Shown one piece after another: positions 8,797 to 18,307 of a stretch of 64,000 bases of DNA; the stretch's first letter is position 1; each line of letters opens with the position of its first letter. The notes under the pieces were generated by a model. That model made no database searches. It was not told the origin of the DNA and was given only the letters and a program-made list of their open reading frames with translations. Position numbers and translations under genes: made by a program. Origin of the DNA: Gammaproteobacteria bacterium (lineage in GTDB: Bacteria; Pseudomonadota; Gammaproteobacteria; Steroidobacterales; GCA-2729495); NCBI GenBank assembly GCA_030746435.1, contig JASLMV010000001.1, positions 58,170 to 122,169 on the forward strand. Reading direction: 5' to 3'.

Positions 8797-10201
8797 GTTC
8801 GTCTGCACCGCCCAGGTCGAATACGCGGTTCGGGTTGAGTATGCCCCCGGGGTCCAGTGTCTGCTTCAGGCGTTGCATCAACGCAATTTCCTCGGGCGTG
8901 CGGCTGGTCGGCAACCAGCGCTTCTTCTCAAGCCCGATACCGTGTTCACCCGAGATCGAACCGCTGATCTGTGCCAGCGGTTCGTACACAGCCCGCTCCA
9001 CGCGATCCCGCGTTGCCTGCTCACGGTCGCCCATCGCGCAGACAAAATGCAGGTTGCCGTCACCCGCATGGCCGAATACCCAGACATGGTAATCCGAACC
9101 GTCCCACTCGATGCGTAACCGTTCCAGCACCGTGTCGACGTAGGCTTCCATATGTGACAAACGCAAACTCACGTCGAATATAAACACGGGACCGCAATCC
9201 ATCGTCCTGTCCACGTTATCGCGCAATTGCCACAACGCCTCGCGTTCCGCACCCGACTTGCAGACCACCGCATCGGCAACCAGCTTGTTGTCGATGGCTG
9301 CAGAGATTGCGCCCAGGAAGCGTTCGTGATCGGCAGCGATGTCTGCACCCAGCGCTTCGACCAGGATGTAATAGGGGTAATCGGCTGCGAGTGGCGGGTT
9401 ATCGCCGGCAACCAGCTCGTAGTAATTCTGCCAGAGCACTTCGAAAGCGCTCAGCGTTCCGCCAAGCGATTCATCGAGCGCCTGCAAAAGCTTCGTCACC
9501 GCAGTGAAATCGCGGCACGCAACGAGCGCCGTATTCTGGCTGCGCCAGGCCGGCCGCAGGCGCAACATCAAACGCGTAATGACGCCGAGCGTTCCCTCGC
9601 TACCTATAAACAGTTGCTTCAGGTCATAGCCGGCATTGTTCTTCAGCATGCCGTTGAGCGACGAAACGACGGTGCCGTCGGCGAGCACCGCTTCGAGCCC
9701 CAGCACGTTATCGCGGGTCATGCCGTAACGGATCACCCGGTTGCCGCCCGCATTGGTGGCTGCGTTACCGCCCAGGGTGCAGGAACCGCGCGCACCCATA
9801 TCGAGCGCGAGCATCAGGCCATCCGATTCCGCCCTGTCCTGCGCCTGCTCGAGTTTGACGCCCGCCTGCACCAGCATGGTCCGGTCGACGACGCTTAAGG
9901 ATTCAATCGCGTTCAGCCGTTCGGTGGAAAGTACGACATCCTGTTCAGTCGTAATAGCCCCCTTGACGAGCCCGGTCAGACCACCGTGGGTAATGACAGG
10001 TTGCCCCGCCGCGTTACATGCCCTGAGCACCGTTGCTACCTCTTCGGTATTTGCCGGCCTGAATATAACGGGTGCGGCTATGCCCTCGCTGCGCCAGATA
10101 CCCGACGGACGATTGCTGACATCGTCACCCGTCAGCACGCCGTCCGGCCCCAGTTCGGCGCCTAAACTGCTGATCGATTCATCGCTTAACTTAAGCTTCA
10201 T
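8789..10201 (-). CDS. FAD-linked 2-hydroxyacid dehydrogenase, GlcD/D2HGDH type
   Basis: 470 residues from [14 protein letters not shown]; an in-frame start 12 codons upstream is less likely because it would overlap the preceding gene more. The FAD_binding_4 domain (about 45-225) contains PVITHGGLTGLVKGA, GSCTLGGNAATNAGG and the LIGSEGTLGVIT-type block (FIGSEGTLGVITRL). The C-terminal FAD-oxidase_C domain has GHAGDGNLHF, which in relatives binds metal, then SGSISGEHGIGLEKKRWL and LDPGGILNPNRVFDLG. These are signatures of D-lactate, glycolate and D-2-hydroxyglutarate dehydrogenases; the substrate is not resolved. It overlaps the acyl-CoA ligase stop by 11 bases and FdhD by eight. Confidence 0.87.
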   Translation of the reverse strand: MKLKLSDESISSLGAELGPDGVLTGDDVSNRPSGIWRSEGIAAPVIFRPANTEEVATVLRACNAAGQPVITHGGLTGLVKGAITTEQDVVLSTERLNAIESLSVVDRTMLVQAGVKLEQAQDRAESDGLMLALDMGARGSCTLGGNAATNAGGNRVIRYGMTRDNVLGLEAVLADGTVVSSLNGMLKNNAGYDLKQLFIGSEGTLGVITRLMLRLRPAWRSQNTALVACRDFTAVTKLLQALDESLGGTLSAFEVLWQNYYELVAGDNPPLAADYPYYILVEALGADIAADHERFLGAISAAIDNKLVADAVVCKSGAEREALWQLRDNVDRTMDCGPVFIFDVSLRLSHMEAYVDTVLERLRIEWDGSDYHVWVFGHAGDGNLHFVCAMGDREQATRDRVERAVYEPLAQISGSISGEHGIGLEKKRWLPTSRTPEEIALMQRLKQTLDPGGILNPNRVFDLGGADEHG

Positions 10202-11831
10202 CGTCTGCGGGTAACTCGTAGTTGGCAAATTGTTCACGCAGTACCATTTTCTTCAGCTTACCGGTCGCGGTATGCGGCAACTCGTCGACAAACACGACAT
10301 CGTCCGGTATCCACCATTTAGCCACCTTCCCCTCGAACCAGGCCAGCATGTCGGCACGACTGATGGACTCATCGGGACGCATCACTACAACCAGTAACGG
10401 CCGCTCGCCCCACTTGGGATGCGTGATGCCGATGACCGCTGCTTCGGCCACCTGCCGGTGGTTAACAGCCGTATTCTCGAGTTCGATCGAACTGATCCAT
10501 TCGCCGCCTGACTTGATCACGTCCTTGGTGCGGTCCGTGATCTGCATGAAACCTTCCGGACTGATTGTGGCCACATCGCCCGTGTCGAACCAGCCGTCCG
10601 CATCCACCGCCGGCCGCTCATCCCTGTAATAAGCCCTGACAACCCAGGGGCCGCGCACCTTGAGCGCACCGAACGAGGTCCCGTCCCACGGCAACTCCTG
10701 CCCTGAGTCATCGACGATCTTCATTTCCACACCGAACAATCCGCGTCCCTGGCGCAGGCGAAGCTGCAGCAACTCATCGTCCGGCAGATCCTCCATGCCC
10801 GCCTTCAGCCTGTTATAAACGCCGACCGGACTCATCTCGGTCATCCCCCAGGCATGATGCACATAAACATCGTGCTCTTTGCCGAACGCCTCGATAACAG
10901 ATGCCGGGCAAGCCGCGCCGCCGACGCAGACACGCTTGAGGCTGTTGGCCTTTTGCCCCGATTCCTCGAGATAGGCGAGCAGGTTCAGCCAGACGGTAGG
11001 TACGCCCAGCGAGTAGTCGACGCCTTCAGATTCCATCAGTTCATGTAACGCCTCGCCGTCACCCATCTTCGCTCCCGGCAGCACGAGTTTCGCGCCCGTC
11101 ATCGGAACACCGTAAGGCGTGCCCCAGGCGTTGACATGAAACATGGGTACGACCGGCAATACACAATTGCGCTCGGAGAAATTCATGACGTCGGGCAGGC
11201 TTATGCCGTAAGCGTGCAGCACGGTCGCACGATGACTGAACAGTGCCCCCTTCGGGTTGCCCGTCGTGCCGGATGTGTAACACAGCGAACACGCGGCGTT
11301 TTCATCCAGTTCGGGCCAGTCAAACTCAGCCGGCTCGCCGGCAATCAGATCTTCGTAACTGACCGCACCTTGCAACGAGGTGGCGGGCATGTGCTCCGGA
11401 TCCGTGAGCACGATATAGGCCTCAACCGTCGGCAGTTTATCCGCAAGCTCTTCGAGCAGCGGCACAAACACCGGATCGACGAAGACCAGCTTGTCTTCGG
11501 CATGGTTCACGATGTATTCGATCTGCTCGGCGAACAGCCGTGGATTGATCGTGTGGCAGACGCCGCCCGCACATGAGATCGCATAGTAGAGCTCGAAGTG
11601 ACGGTGATCGTTCCACGCGAAGGTGGCGATGCGATCGCCCTCCCGCATACCAAGCCCCTGCAAGGCGTTCGCAAGTTGCCGGGCTCGCGCGAACGCGTCT
11701 GCATAGGTGTAACGGTGGCGCGGGTTATCCGCCGTGACGGAAACGATTTCCCGCCCTGCATGATTGATGTCCGCAAAACGCATGATCTGCGTGATCAGCA
11801 GCGGAGTTTCCATCATCAGGCCCTGCAACAT
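10191..11831 (-). CDS. AMP-dependent acyl-CoA ligase, AlkK-like
   Basis: 546 residues. The adenylate-forming core motifs are visible: [19 protein letters not shown] near residue 190 (P-loop), [13 protein letters not shown] near 335, [12 protein letters not shown] near 420 and the catalytic Lys in [14 protein letters not shown] at the C-terminus. The N-terminus [20 protein letters not shown] is typical of the AlkK-like medium/long-chain fatty acid-CoA ligases of Pseudomonas and relatives. It activates a carboxylic acid to its CoA thioester in the cytoplasm. It is first in an operon with the GlcD-type dehydrogenase and FdhD, a combination that does not point to one pathway. Confidence 0.87.
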   Translation of the reverse strand: MLQGLMMETPLLITQIMRFADINHAGREIVSVTADNPRHRYTYADAFARARQLANALQGLGMREGDRIATFAWNDHRHFELYYAISCAGGVCHTINPRLFAEQIEYIVNHAEDKLVFVDPVFVPLLEELADKLPTVEAYIVLTDPEHMPATSLQGAVSYEDLIAGEPAEFDWPELDENAACSLCYTSGTTGNPKGALFSHRATVLHAYGISLPDVMNFSERNCVLPVVPMFHVNAWGTPYGVPMTGAKLVLPGAKMGDGEALHELMESEGVDYSLGVPTVWLNLLAYLEESGQKANSLKRVCVGGAACPASVIEAFGKEHDVYVHHAWGMTEMSPVGVYNRLKAGMEDLPDDELLQLRLRQGRGLFGVEMKIVDDSGQELPWDGTSFGALKVRGPWVVRAYYRDERPAVDADGWFDTGDVATISPEGFMQITDRTKDVIKSGGEWISSIELENTAVNHRQVAEAAVIGITHPKWGERPLLVVVMRPDESISRADMLAWFEGKVAKWWIPDDVVFVDELPHTATGKLKKMVLREQFANYELPADDEA

Positions 11832-11878
11832 CGTGGTTACCCCTGCTAGGAAGCACTTGTTGTTATGCGCTGAAGCTA

Positions 11879-12931
11879 TCAGCCCCCGATGTAATACATC
11901 TCGACTTTGTCGGCCGGGGCCGCATTGCGCGCGCGCAGTTCGCTGTAGCGGTCAACGCGTTTATTCCAGACTTCGCTAATCGTATCGAGCAGTTCTTCGT
12001 CGGACGCATCCGCACGCAGGGGCGACCGTAAGTCTGTGCCCTCGCTCGCAAACAAGCAGGTAAACAGGTTGCCATCGGAAGACAGGCGTACGCGCGTGCA
12101 CGAACCGCAAAAGGGTTCGGTCACGGAGTTAATAAAACCAACCTCACTCTGGCCGTCTTTGAGCACATAGCGGCTCGCGACTTCACCGTGATAGTTACGT
12201 TCAGCCGGAACGATCGGCCATTTCGCGTCAATCATGTCGACCAGCTCGCGTGCAGGAACTGCTTCGTAACGCTGCCAGTGATTAATCGTGCCGACATCCA
12301 TGTACTCAATGAAGCGCACAATAATCCCGGTTCCACGAAACTTTTCGACCATCTCAAGCACGGTATGATCGTTAATACCGCGCTTGACGACCGCGTTGAC
12401 CTTGATCGGCGCGAGGCCGGACAGCTCGGCTTCGCGGATGCCTTCCAGCACCCGTTCATGGCTGCCGCGACCGCCGCTCATTCGCGTAAACACTTCCGGG
12501 TCGAGCGAATCCAGGCTGACGGTCACCCGGTCGAGCCCCGCGGCCTTGAGCGCCGCCGCATGTTGCGCAAGCAGTATGCCGTTCGTGGTCAGGGCGATAT
12601 CGTCTATACCTTCTATACTGTGCAAATCGGCAATCAGATCGGGCAGATTGGCGCGCAGCAACGGTTCGCCGCCCGTGATACGCAGCTTGTGCACCCCCAG
12701 GCCCGCAAACAACTTTGCCAGCCGCAAGATTTCCCTGAAGGTCAGGCGCTCGTCGCTGTTCAGGAACTGGAAGTCCTTGTGGTACTTGTCCTCCGGCATG
12801 CAATAAAGACAGCGGAAGTTGCAGCGGTCCATGACGGAAATCCGCAGGTCGCGCAGAGGCCTTGCGAACTGGTCATGTAACTGTGCCGTGTGCCCGGCGC
12901 TGTCCGGGAAACCGAGAATCTTGTTCGTCAT
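11879..12931 (-). CDS. moaA: GTP 3',8-cyclase MoaA
   Basis: 350 residues, a radical-SAM enzyme that converts GTP to 3',8-cyclo-GTP in the first step of molybdenum-cofactor synthesis. The N-terminal cluster motif is MDRCNFRCLYCMP (CxxxCxxC). GGEPLLRANLPDLI and DRVTVSLDSLDPEVF are core MoaA blocks. The second [4Fe-4S] site is FCGSCTRVRLSSDGNLFTCL near residue 270, and the C-terminus ends EMYYIGG with the double glycine needed for MoaC/MoaA action. It is divergent from the quinone oxidoreductase gene across a 197-base gap that should hold both promoters. It probably acts with the moeA and moaB genes downstream; moaC, moaD and moaE are not in the window. Confidence 0.95.
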   Translation of the reverse strand: MTNKILGFPDSAGHTAQLHDQFARPLRDLRISVMDRCNFRCLYCMPEDKYHKDFQFLNSDERLTFREILRLAKLFAGLGVHKLRITGGEPLLRANLPDLIADLHSIEGIDDIALTTNGILLAQHAAALKAAGLDRVTVSLDSLDPEVFTRMSGGRGSHERVLEGIREAELSGLAPIKVNAVVKRGINDHTVLEMVEKFRGTGIIVRFIEYMDVGTINHWQRYEAVPARELVDMIDAKWPIVPAERNYHGEVASRYVLKDGQSEVGFINSVTEPFCGSCTRVRLSSDGNLFTCLFASEGTDLRSPLRADASDEELLDTISEVWNKRVDRYSELRARNAAPADKVEMYYIGG

Positions 12932-13128
12932 TTCGTCCGTTATTTAAAGTCTGCTTGTCTTGTGCCGACGACCAGATTTGACGCTAACACACGCCTCCAT
13001 CAAGTCAATGAGATTTATCAATCACTCACCGCCCTGTCTCACCAAATCAGATTAACAGTCCCGCCGGCAGGCTGGTTTATACTGGCGCGCGGCAACCACC
13101 ATATGCTCAAAGACTAATAACAAACACC

Positions 13129-14169
13129 ATGACCCAGCCCGCCACGGAAACCGCAGCAGAGATGCGCGCCGTCGAAATCAGCACCCCGGGTGATCCGGAT
13201 GTGTTGCAGCTCATTTATGCGGCCACTCCGGCACCGGCCGCGGACGAGGTATTGATCAGGGTGGTTGCGGCGGGCGTTAACCGGCCCGACTGCCTGCAGC
13301 GCCGCGGATTGTACCCGCCACCGCCCGGTGCATCGGAACTGCCGGGGCTGGAAGTCGCCGGCATCGTCCGGGCAGCGGGCGCCGGGGTCACCACTTTTAA
13401 ACCCGGTGACAGCGTCTGCGCGCTGCTCGCCGGGGGTGGCTACGCCGAGTACAGCGTGGCGCCGGCTGTGCAGTGCCTACCGATACCTGCGGGCCTGAGT
13501 TTTGCGGAAGCTGCAGTAATTCCCGAAACCTTTTTTACCGTCTGGACCAACGTCTTTGACCGCGGGCAGTTACAGGCCGGCGAAAGCATACTGGTACACG
13601 GCGGCGCAAGCGGTATCGGTACCACTGCCATCCAGCTGGCACGCGCATTGGGCGCCGAAGTATATGCAACGGCCGGCAGTGACGAAAAAGTCGCACTGTG
13701 CGAACGGCTCGGGGCGAAACGTGCGGTCAATTACAACACCGATGATTTTGCGGCAGTCATCGGGGCGGCAACGGACGACAATGGCGTCGACCTGATTTTC
13801 GATATCGTGGGCGGCACCTACCTCGATCGGAATATAAAGCTGCTGGCCAGGGACGGGCGACTGGTCGTCATCGGCGTGCTCGGCGGCGCGAAAGCCGAAC
13901 TGAACCTGGGGCAGGTGTTGCTGAAGCGGTTGACAATTACCGGTTCCACGCTGCGTTCCCGCCCGGCAGCGGAGAAAGGCGGGATTGCCGCGGCGCTTAG
14001 GGAGCATGTGTGGCCGCTGCTGGAAAGCGGCGAGATAAAACCGGTCGTGCAGCAATCCTGGCCGCTTGCAGAGGCTGCCGCTGCGCATACCCTGCTCGAA
14101 GCCAACGGCGCGGCCGGCAAGCTCGTGCTGAGCGTCGATCCTGAACTGGCCGACACGGTGCCCGCATGA
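13129..14169 (+). CDS. NAD(P)H:quinone oxidoreductase, MDR/PIG3 type
   Basis: 346 residues of the zinc-free medium-chain dehydrogenase family. NRPDCLQRRGLYPPPPGASELPGLE near residue 45-70 is the PIG3-type N-terminal block; VHGGASGIGTTAIQLARALG near 160 is the NADPH-binding loop; the C-terminus KPVVQQSWPLAEAAAAHTLLE is typical. PIG3-like enzymes reduce quinones with NADPH in the cytoplasm. The gene overlaps the XdhC-family gene by four bases (ATGA). Thus it is the promoter-proximal gene of a plus-strand run leading into moeA and moaB, although its own link to molybdenum cofactor is not obvious. Confidence 0.88.
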   Translation: MTQPATETAAEMRAVEISTPGDPDVLQLIYAATPAPAADEVLIRVVAAGVNRPDCLQRRGLYPPPPGASELPGLEVAGIVRAAGAGVTTFKPGDSVCALLAGGGYAEYSVAPAVQCLPIPAGLSFAEAAVIPETFFTVWTNVFDRGQLQAGESILVHGGASGIGTTAIQLARALGAEVYATAGSDEKVALCERLGAKRAVNYNTDDFAAVIGAATDDNGVDLIFDIVGGTYLDRNIKLLARDGRLVVIGVLGGAKAELNLGQVLLKRLTITGSTLRSRPAAEKGGIAAALREHVWPLLESGEIKPVVQQSWPLAEAAAAHTLLEANGAAGKLVLSVDPELADTVPA

Positions 14170-15185
14170 GCAACCGGGCGCTGATTGACACCTTTAATAA
14201 GTGGCGCGATGAAGGCGAGGCGTTCGCGCTCGTGACGGTCGTCGAAACCGCCGGCTCGACCTACAGCAAACAGGGCCGGCACCTTCTGATCAGGAGTAAC
14301 GGCGAACACGAAGGGTTGCTGAGCGGAGGTTGCCTGGAGGGCGACCTCGCACAGCATGCACGTGCGGTAATCGAGAGCGGCGAACCCAAGGTCGTTACCT
14401 ATGACATGCGTGACGATGCCGACGACCTGTGGGGTATAGGCCTGGGTTGCAACGGCATGATGCGCATGCTCGTGCAGCGCGTGGCCGCCGACAACAACTG
14501 GGAACCCCTGCAGATGCTGACCGCAGCAATGAATACGACCGAAACCCACATGGCTGCACTAATCGTGGAGAGCAAGGAACCCGATACGCCGGTCGGTACG
14601 TGCTGGGTCGACAATAATTCGATGGTGTCTTCGGAACTGCCCACGCTGAAACAGAATACAAACGTAACGGCGCTGCACTGGAAAATATGTCCATGGACCA
14701 GGCTCCTGTTACTGGGTGCCGGGCCCGATGCTGTGCCGGTCGTCGAGTCTGCCCGGATGCTGGGCTGGGAGGTCACCGTTGCCGACCACCGCCCGCATTA
14801 CATCGATTCCGGGGGTTTCGATACTGCCGATGCCCGCCTGCAGGTAATCCCCGCCGATATTGCCGCGGTGCTGAACCTGGGTTTTAACGCGATCGTCGTG
14901 ATGAGCCACCACCTCGAAACCGACCGGCTGTACCTGCAACAACTGGCGGCGCTTCCTGTCGACAAGCAACCAGACTATGTCGGCATACTCGGGCCGCCCG
15001 CACGCAAACAGAAACTGCTCGATGATCTGGGTGATACCGGACAGGGACTTGCAAACAGGCTGCGTGGACCCGTCGGGCTCGACCTTGGCGCAGACAGTCC
15101 CGCAACCATCGCGTTGTCGCTTATCAGTGAAATACAAGCCGTGCTGAACGGAAGTTCGGGCAATGCGCTGAGCAATACTCCATGA
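14166..15185 (+). CDS. XdhC/CoxI-family molybdoenzyme maturation protein
   Basis: 339 residues. The N-terminal XdhC_CoxI domain shows VTVVETAGSTYSKQGRHLLI near residue 20 and LSGGCLEGDLAQHA near 55; the C-terminal Rossmann-type XdhC_C domain begins LLLLGAGPDAVPVVESAR near 180 and contains YVGILGPPARKQKLLDDLG near 275. XdhC proteins bind molybdenum cofactor and help its sulfuration and insertion into xanthine-dehydrogenase-family enzymes. Its stop lies in the first copy of a 14-base tandem duplication that carries the moeA start in its second copy. The context supports a role in cofactor delivery. The target enzyme is not in the window. Confidence 0.9.
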   Translation: MSNRALIDTFNKWRDEGEAFALVTVVETAGSTYSKQGRHLLIRSNGEHEGLLSGGCLEGDLAQHARAVIESGEPKVVTYDMRDDADDLWGIGLGCNGMMRMLVQRVAADNNWEPLQMLTAAMNTTETHMAALIVESKEPDTPVGTCWVDNNSMVSSELPTLKQNTNVTALHWKICPWTRLLLLGAGPDAVPVVESARMLGWEVTVADHRPHYIDSGGFDTADARLQVIPADIAAVLNLGFNAIVVMSHHLETDRLYLQQLAALPVDKQPDYVGILGPPARKQKLLDDLGDTGQGLANRLRGPVGLDLGADSPATIALSLISEIQAVLNGSSGNALSNTP

Positions 15186-15196
15186 GCAATACTCCA
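15169..15196 (+). repeat. 14-bp perfect tandem duplication joining xdhC-type gene and moeA
   Basis: TGAGCAATACTCCA occurs twice in tandem (15169-15182 and 15183-15196). The duplication creates a five-codon open frame, ATG AGC AAT ACT CCA TGA (15182-15199). Its ATG overlaps the XdhC-family stop and its stop overlaps the moeA ATG. Confidence 0.9.
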
Positions 15197-16431
15197 TGAA
15201 CGATAACGATCCAACGCACGCGGAAGCGTTCCGTATCGACGTCGGGGAAGCGGAGCGACTGATTGCGGCTAACATGCCGCAATACGGGTGCGTATCGGTG
15301 CCGCTGGCGGAAGCCACCGGGCAGATACTCCGCCAGCGAATAATTGCGGAGCGCGACCAGCCGCCTTTCGATCGCGCGACGATGGACGGCATCGCCGTCG
15401 CTGCCGCCGACCTTGGCAATGGCGTCCGCACTTTTGAAATAGACGGCATACAGGCCGCCGGCGAGGCGGTAAAAGCGGTTAAAGGCGCGGGACACTGCCT
15501 CGAGGTCATGACCGGTGCCGTGATGCCGACAGGCACCGACACTGTCGTGCCTGTCGAACGCATAAGCGTCGCAGACGGCGTTGCGGCATTTGAAGACGGC
15601 TATGCAGCGGAACCCGGCCAGTTCATTCACGGCTGCGCTTCGGACCATTCGCAGGACGATGTCCTCCTGGAACCCGGGGAGCGTATCGGCGGACCGGAGA
15701 TGGCGATCCTGACAGCAGCCGGCCAGGCGAACGTGGAAATCGCACGCTGGCCGAAGGTCGCAATCGTTTCGACCGGCGATGAACTCGTGGATGTCGGCGA
15801 AGCCCTGGCGGATTTCCAGATACGCTCGTCCAACGACCGCGCATTGCAGGCCACCCTCGAACGGTATGGATGCGCGCACAGTAAACGTACATGGCTGCCG
15901 GATGATCCGCAAAAGCTGTTACGCCAGGTTGGCGCCCTGCACGCAGACAATGACGTACTGGTCCTTAGCGGCGGTGTGTCGATGGGCAGATACGATTACG
16001 TGCCGGGCATACTGCAAGAACTCGGGGTAAAGCTGATCTTCCACAAAATCCTGCAGCGACCCGGTCTGCCGATGTGGTTCGGCATCAGTGCGGACAACAA
16101 GCCGGTGTTTGCGTTGCCCGGCAACCCGGTTTCCACGCTGGTTTGTTTCGTACGCTATGTGCTGCCCGCGATCGGGTCGGCTATGGGCGCACCGCCGGCC
16201 ACGCGTTTACGGCTGCCGCTGGCGGAAGCGGTCGATTTCGAACCGGACCTGTGCTGGTTTTTGCCCGTGGCGCTTAAGCCGGGCACAGACGGGACGCCCT
16301 GCGCCGAACCCCGGCCGACCAATACGTCGGGAGACTTCATTGGGCTGCGCGGCACCGACGGCTTCCTCGCCCTGCCCCGCGCCGAGAGCCACTTTCCGGT
16401 AGCTTACAAGGCAGATTTTTATTCCTGGTAA
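15196..16431 (+). CDS. moeA: Molybdopterin molybdenumtransferase MoeA
   Basis: 411 residues, the usual MoeA length. It inserts molybdate into adenylylated molybdopterin. The visible blocks are RDQPPFDRATMDGIAV near residue 53, MTGAVMPTGTDTVVPVERI near 110, VAIVSTGDELVDVGEALAD near 190, LSGGVSMGRYDYV near 255 and FALPGNPVSTLVCF near 300. The start ATG lies 11 bases beyond the upstream stop and follows a tiny duplicated frame. It is likely co-transcribed with the XdhC-family gene before it and with the CBS protein and moaB after it. Confidence 0.95.
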   Translation: MNDNDPTHAEAFRIDVGEAERLIAANMPQYGCVSVPLAEATGQILRQRIIAERDQPPFDRATMDGIAVAAADLGNGVRTFEIDGIQAAGEAVKAVKGAGHCLEVMTGAVMPTGTDTVVPVERISVADGVAAFEDGYAAEPGQFIHGCASDHSQDDVLLEPGERIGGPEMAILTAAGQANVEIARWPKVAIVSTGDELVDVGEALADFQIRSSNDRALQATLERYGCAHSKRTWLPDDPQKLLRQVGALHADNDVLVLSGGVSMGRYDYVPGILQELGVKLIFHKILQRPGLPMWFGISADNKPVFALPGNPVSTLVCFVRYVLPAIGSAMGAPPATRLRLPLAEAVDFEPDLCWFLPVALKPGTDGTPCAEPRPTNTSGDFIGLRGTDGFLALPRAESHFPVAYKADFYSW

Positions 16432-16506
16432 CCCGTTGCGGTGTTACGGCCCCGGTGTCTCGGTTATATTGATCCTTTCGTTCGCAAGGTCCATGGTTAT
16501 CCGGAG

Positions 16507-16938
16507 ATGGTGCGTATACCGAAAGTAAAACGCGTCATGACTGCATTTCCGTACTCGACCAAACCGAGTGCGCCCTTGCAGCAGGCGATCGAATTCATGC
16601 GCAGCCACCATATCCGGCACCTGCCGATCACCGAAGACGACGAAGTGGTCGGCATGCTATCCGACCGGGACATCAAGCTCGTGCTCGGCCCCGATTTTGC
16701 TTATCCGAACCCGGATCAGCTCACAGCCGGGGACGTCATGCAGGAGCACTGTTACAGCGTGGACCTCGACGAACGCCTGGACCTCGTGCTGAATTACATG
16801 GCGGAGCACCACATCGGTTGTGCGGCTGTAACCAGGCACGGCAAACTCGCCGGTATGTTCACAACCTCGGATGCCTGCAAGGCATTTGCCGAACACCTGC
16901 GTGACCAGTTTCGCCGGTCCGGCGGCAACGTGGCCTGA
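16507..16938 (+). CDS. CBS-domain pair protein
   Basis: 143 residues from the ATG at 16507; a GTG at 16441 gives 22 more residues that look unlike the family. Two CBS motifs fill the protein: VMTAFPYSTKPSAPLQQAIE...HIRHLPITEDDEVVGMLSDRDIK (about 8-60) and VMQEHCYSVDLDERLDLVLNYM...HIGCAAVTRHGKLAGMFTTSD (about 78-125). CBS pairs bind adenine nucleotides and act as regulatory modules. A stand-alone pair between moeA and moaB could sense nucleotide state, but nothing in the sequence shows its partner. Confidence 0.85.
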   Translation: MVRIPKVKRVMTAFPYSTKPSAPLQQAIEFMRSHHIRHLPITEDDEVVGMLSDRDIKLVLGPDFAYPNPDQLTAGDVMQEHCYSVDLDERLDLVLNYMAEHHIGCAAVTRHGKLAGMFTTSDACKAFAEHLRDQFRRSGGNVA

Positions 16939-16981
16939 GCGCGGCCTGCCCAAGGCTGCCCCGCTGTGGGACAATTAGCCC

Positions 16982-17515
16982 ATGGCACACGACAACAACA
17001 CCGACCGCAAATTCATCCCGCTGACTATTGCGGTGCTCACCATCTCCGACACGCGCACGGACGAGACCGACAAGTCCGGCGCGCTGCTTAGGGAGCGCCT
17101 GGAAACGGCAGGCCATAAACTTGCCGGCAAAGAGATCATCCCGGACGACGTTTACCGCATACGCGCGACCGTGGCGGCATGGATTGCCGAACCCGAAGTG
17201 CAGGTGATTATTACCACCGGCGGCACCGGGGTAACCGGCCGTGACGGAACGCCCGAGGCGGTTATACCCCTTCTGGATAAAACGATAGAAGGCTTCGGTG
17301 AGATGTTCCGTTCGCTGTCGTACAAGGACATAGGCGCTTCGACCATGCAGTCGCGCAGCGTTGCCGGCGTCGCGAACGGCACTTATGTATTCTGCCTGCC
17401 CGGTTCGACCGGCGCCTGTGCCACCGGTTGGGACGAACTGATCGAGATACAGCTCGATTACCGCACCCTGCCCTGCAACCTTGCCGAGCTGCTGCCACGC
17501 CTGACCGAGACCTGA
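16982..17515 (+). CDS. moaB: Molybdopterin adenylyltransferase MoaB
   Basis: 177 residues of the MoCF_biosynth fold. TIAVLTISDTRTDETDKSG opens the domain and IITTGGTGVTGRDGTPEAV near residue 78 is the substrate-binding signature; SRSVAGVANGTYVFCLPGSTGA closes the active site region. The protein adenylylates molybdopterin ahead of MoeA. Some MoaB proteins are inactive paralogues of MogA, but here it is the only adenylyltransferase candidate seen. Its stop is one base before the glyoxalase II start, so the two are probably co-transcribed. Confidence 0.92.
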   Translation: MAHDNNTDRKFIPLTIAVLTISDTRTDETDKSGALLRERLETAGHKLAGKEIIPDDVYRIRATVAAWIAEPEVQVIITTGGTGVTGRDGTPEAVIPLLDKTIEGFGEMFRSLSYKDIGASTMQSRSVAGVANGTYVFCLPGSTGACATGWDELIEIQLDYRTLPCNLAELLPRLTET

Positions 17516-17516
17516 G

Positions 17517-18302
17517 ATGGGCGAGCACAAGGTACATACGCTGCAGGTGCATATGTTCCCGTGCCTCGAGGACAACTACGGTTATCTCGTCCACGACCCG
17601 GAGACCGGTTATACGGCAGCGATTGACACACCCGAAGTGGAGCCTATCGAGCGCGCGCTGCGGGAGAAAGGCTGGAAACTGAGCCATATCCTGAATACGC
17701 ACCATCATTTCGACCATGCGGGCGGCAACCTCGAGCTGAAGGACAAAACGGGTTGCGTCGTCATCGGGCCGGCGGCCGACGCGAAACGTATTCCCGGTAT
17801 CGACATACGGCTGGGCAATAACGACGTCTACCTGTTCGGCAAACACGAGATGACGGTATTCTATACGCCGGGCCATACGAGCGGTCACTGCGTGTATTAC
17901 TTCGAGGACTCCGGCATCGTGTTTGTGGGCGATACGCTGTTTTCACTCGGTTGCGGGCGCCTGTTCGAAGGCACGGCCGAACAGATGTGGTGCTCGATAC
18001 AGAAACTGCTGGACCTGCCCGACTCGACCAAGGTCTATTGCGCACACGAATACACCCAGGCCAATGCGCAATTCGCGCTGAGCGTGGAGCCCGACAACCC
18101 CGATTTACGTAAGCGCGCTATCGAGATCGACAAGTTGCGGGCGGCCCACCAGCCGACCGTTCCGACTTCCATCGGCCTGGAACGTAATACCAATCCTTTT
18201 ATGCGCCCCGACAGCAAGAACCTGCGGGACACCATCGGCTTGCCCGATGCATCGAACGAAGAGGTTTTCGCTGAAACCCGGCGGCGCAAAGACCGCTTCT
18301 GA
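17517..18302 (+). CDS. gloB: Hydroxyacylglutathione hydrolase (glyoxalase II)
   Basis: 261 residues, the full glyoxalase II length including the C-terminal helical domain. The binuclear metal site is visible in THHHFDHAGG near residue 60, TPGHTSGHCVYYF near 118 and GDTLFSLGCGRLFEGTAEQMW near 140. CAHEYTQANAQFALSVEPDN near 178 and the C-terminal NPFMRPDS and ETRRRKDRF are the glutathione-binding signatures. It hydrolyses S-D-lactoylglutathione in methylglyoxal detoxification. A second, shorter MBL hydrolase lies at 2.7 kb. It is followed within six bases by the CPXCG protein gene. Confidence 0.93.
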   Translation: MGEHKVHTLQVHMFPCLEDNYGYLVHDPETGYTAAIDTPEVEPIERALREKGWKLSHILNTHHHFDHAGGNLELKDKTGCVVIGPAADAKRIPGIDIRLGNNDVYLFGKHEMTVFYTPGHTSGHCVYYFEDSGIVFVGDTLFSLGCGRLFEGTAEQMWCSIQKLLDLPDSTKVYCAHEYTQANAQFALSVEPDNPDLRKRAIEIDKLRAAHQPTVPTSIGLERNTNPFMRPDSKNLRDTIGLPDASNEEVFAETRRRKDRF

Positions 18303-18307
18303 GTCCG

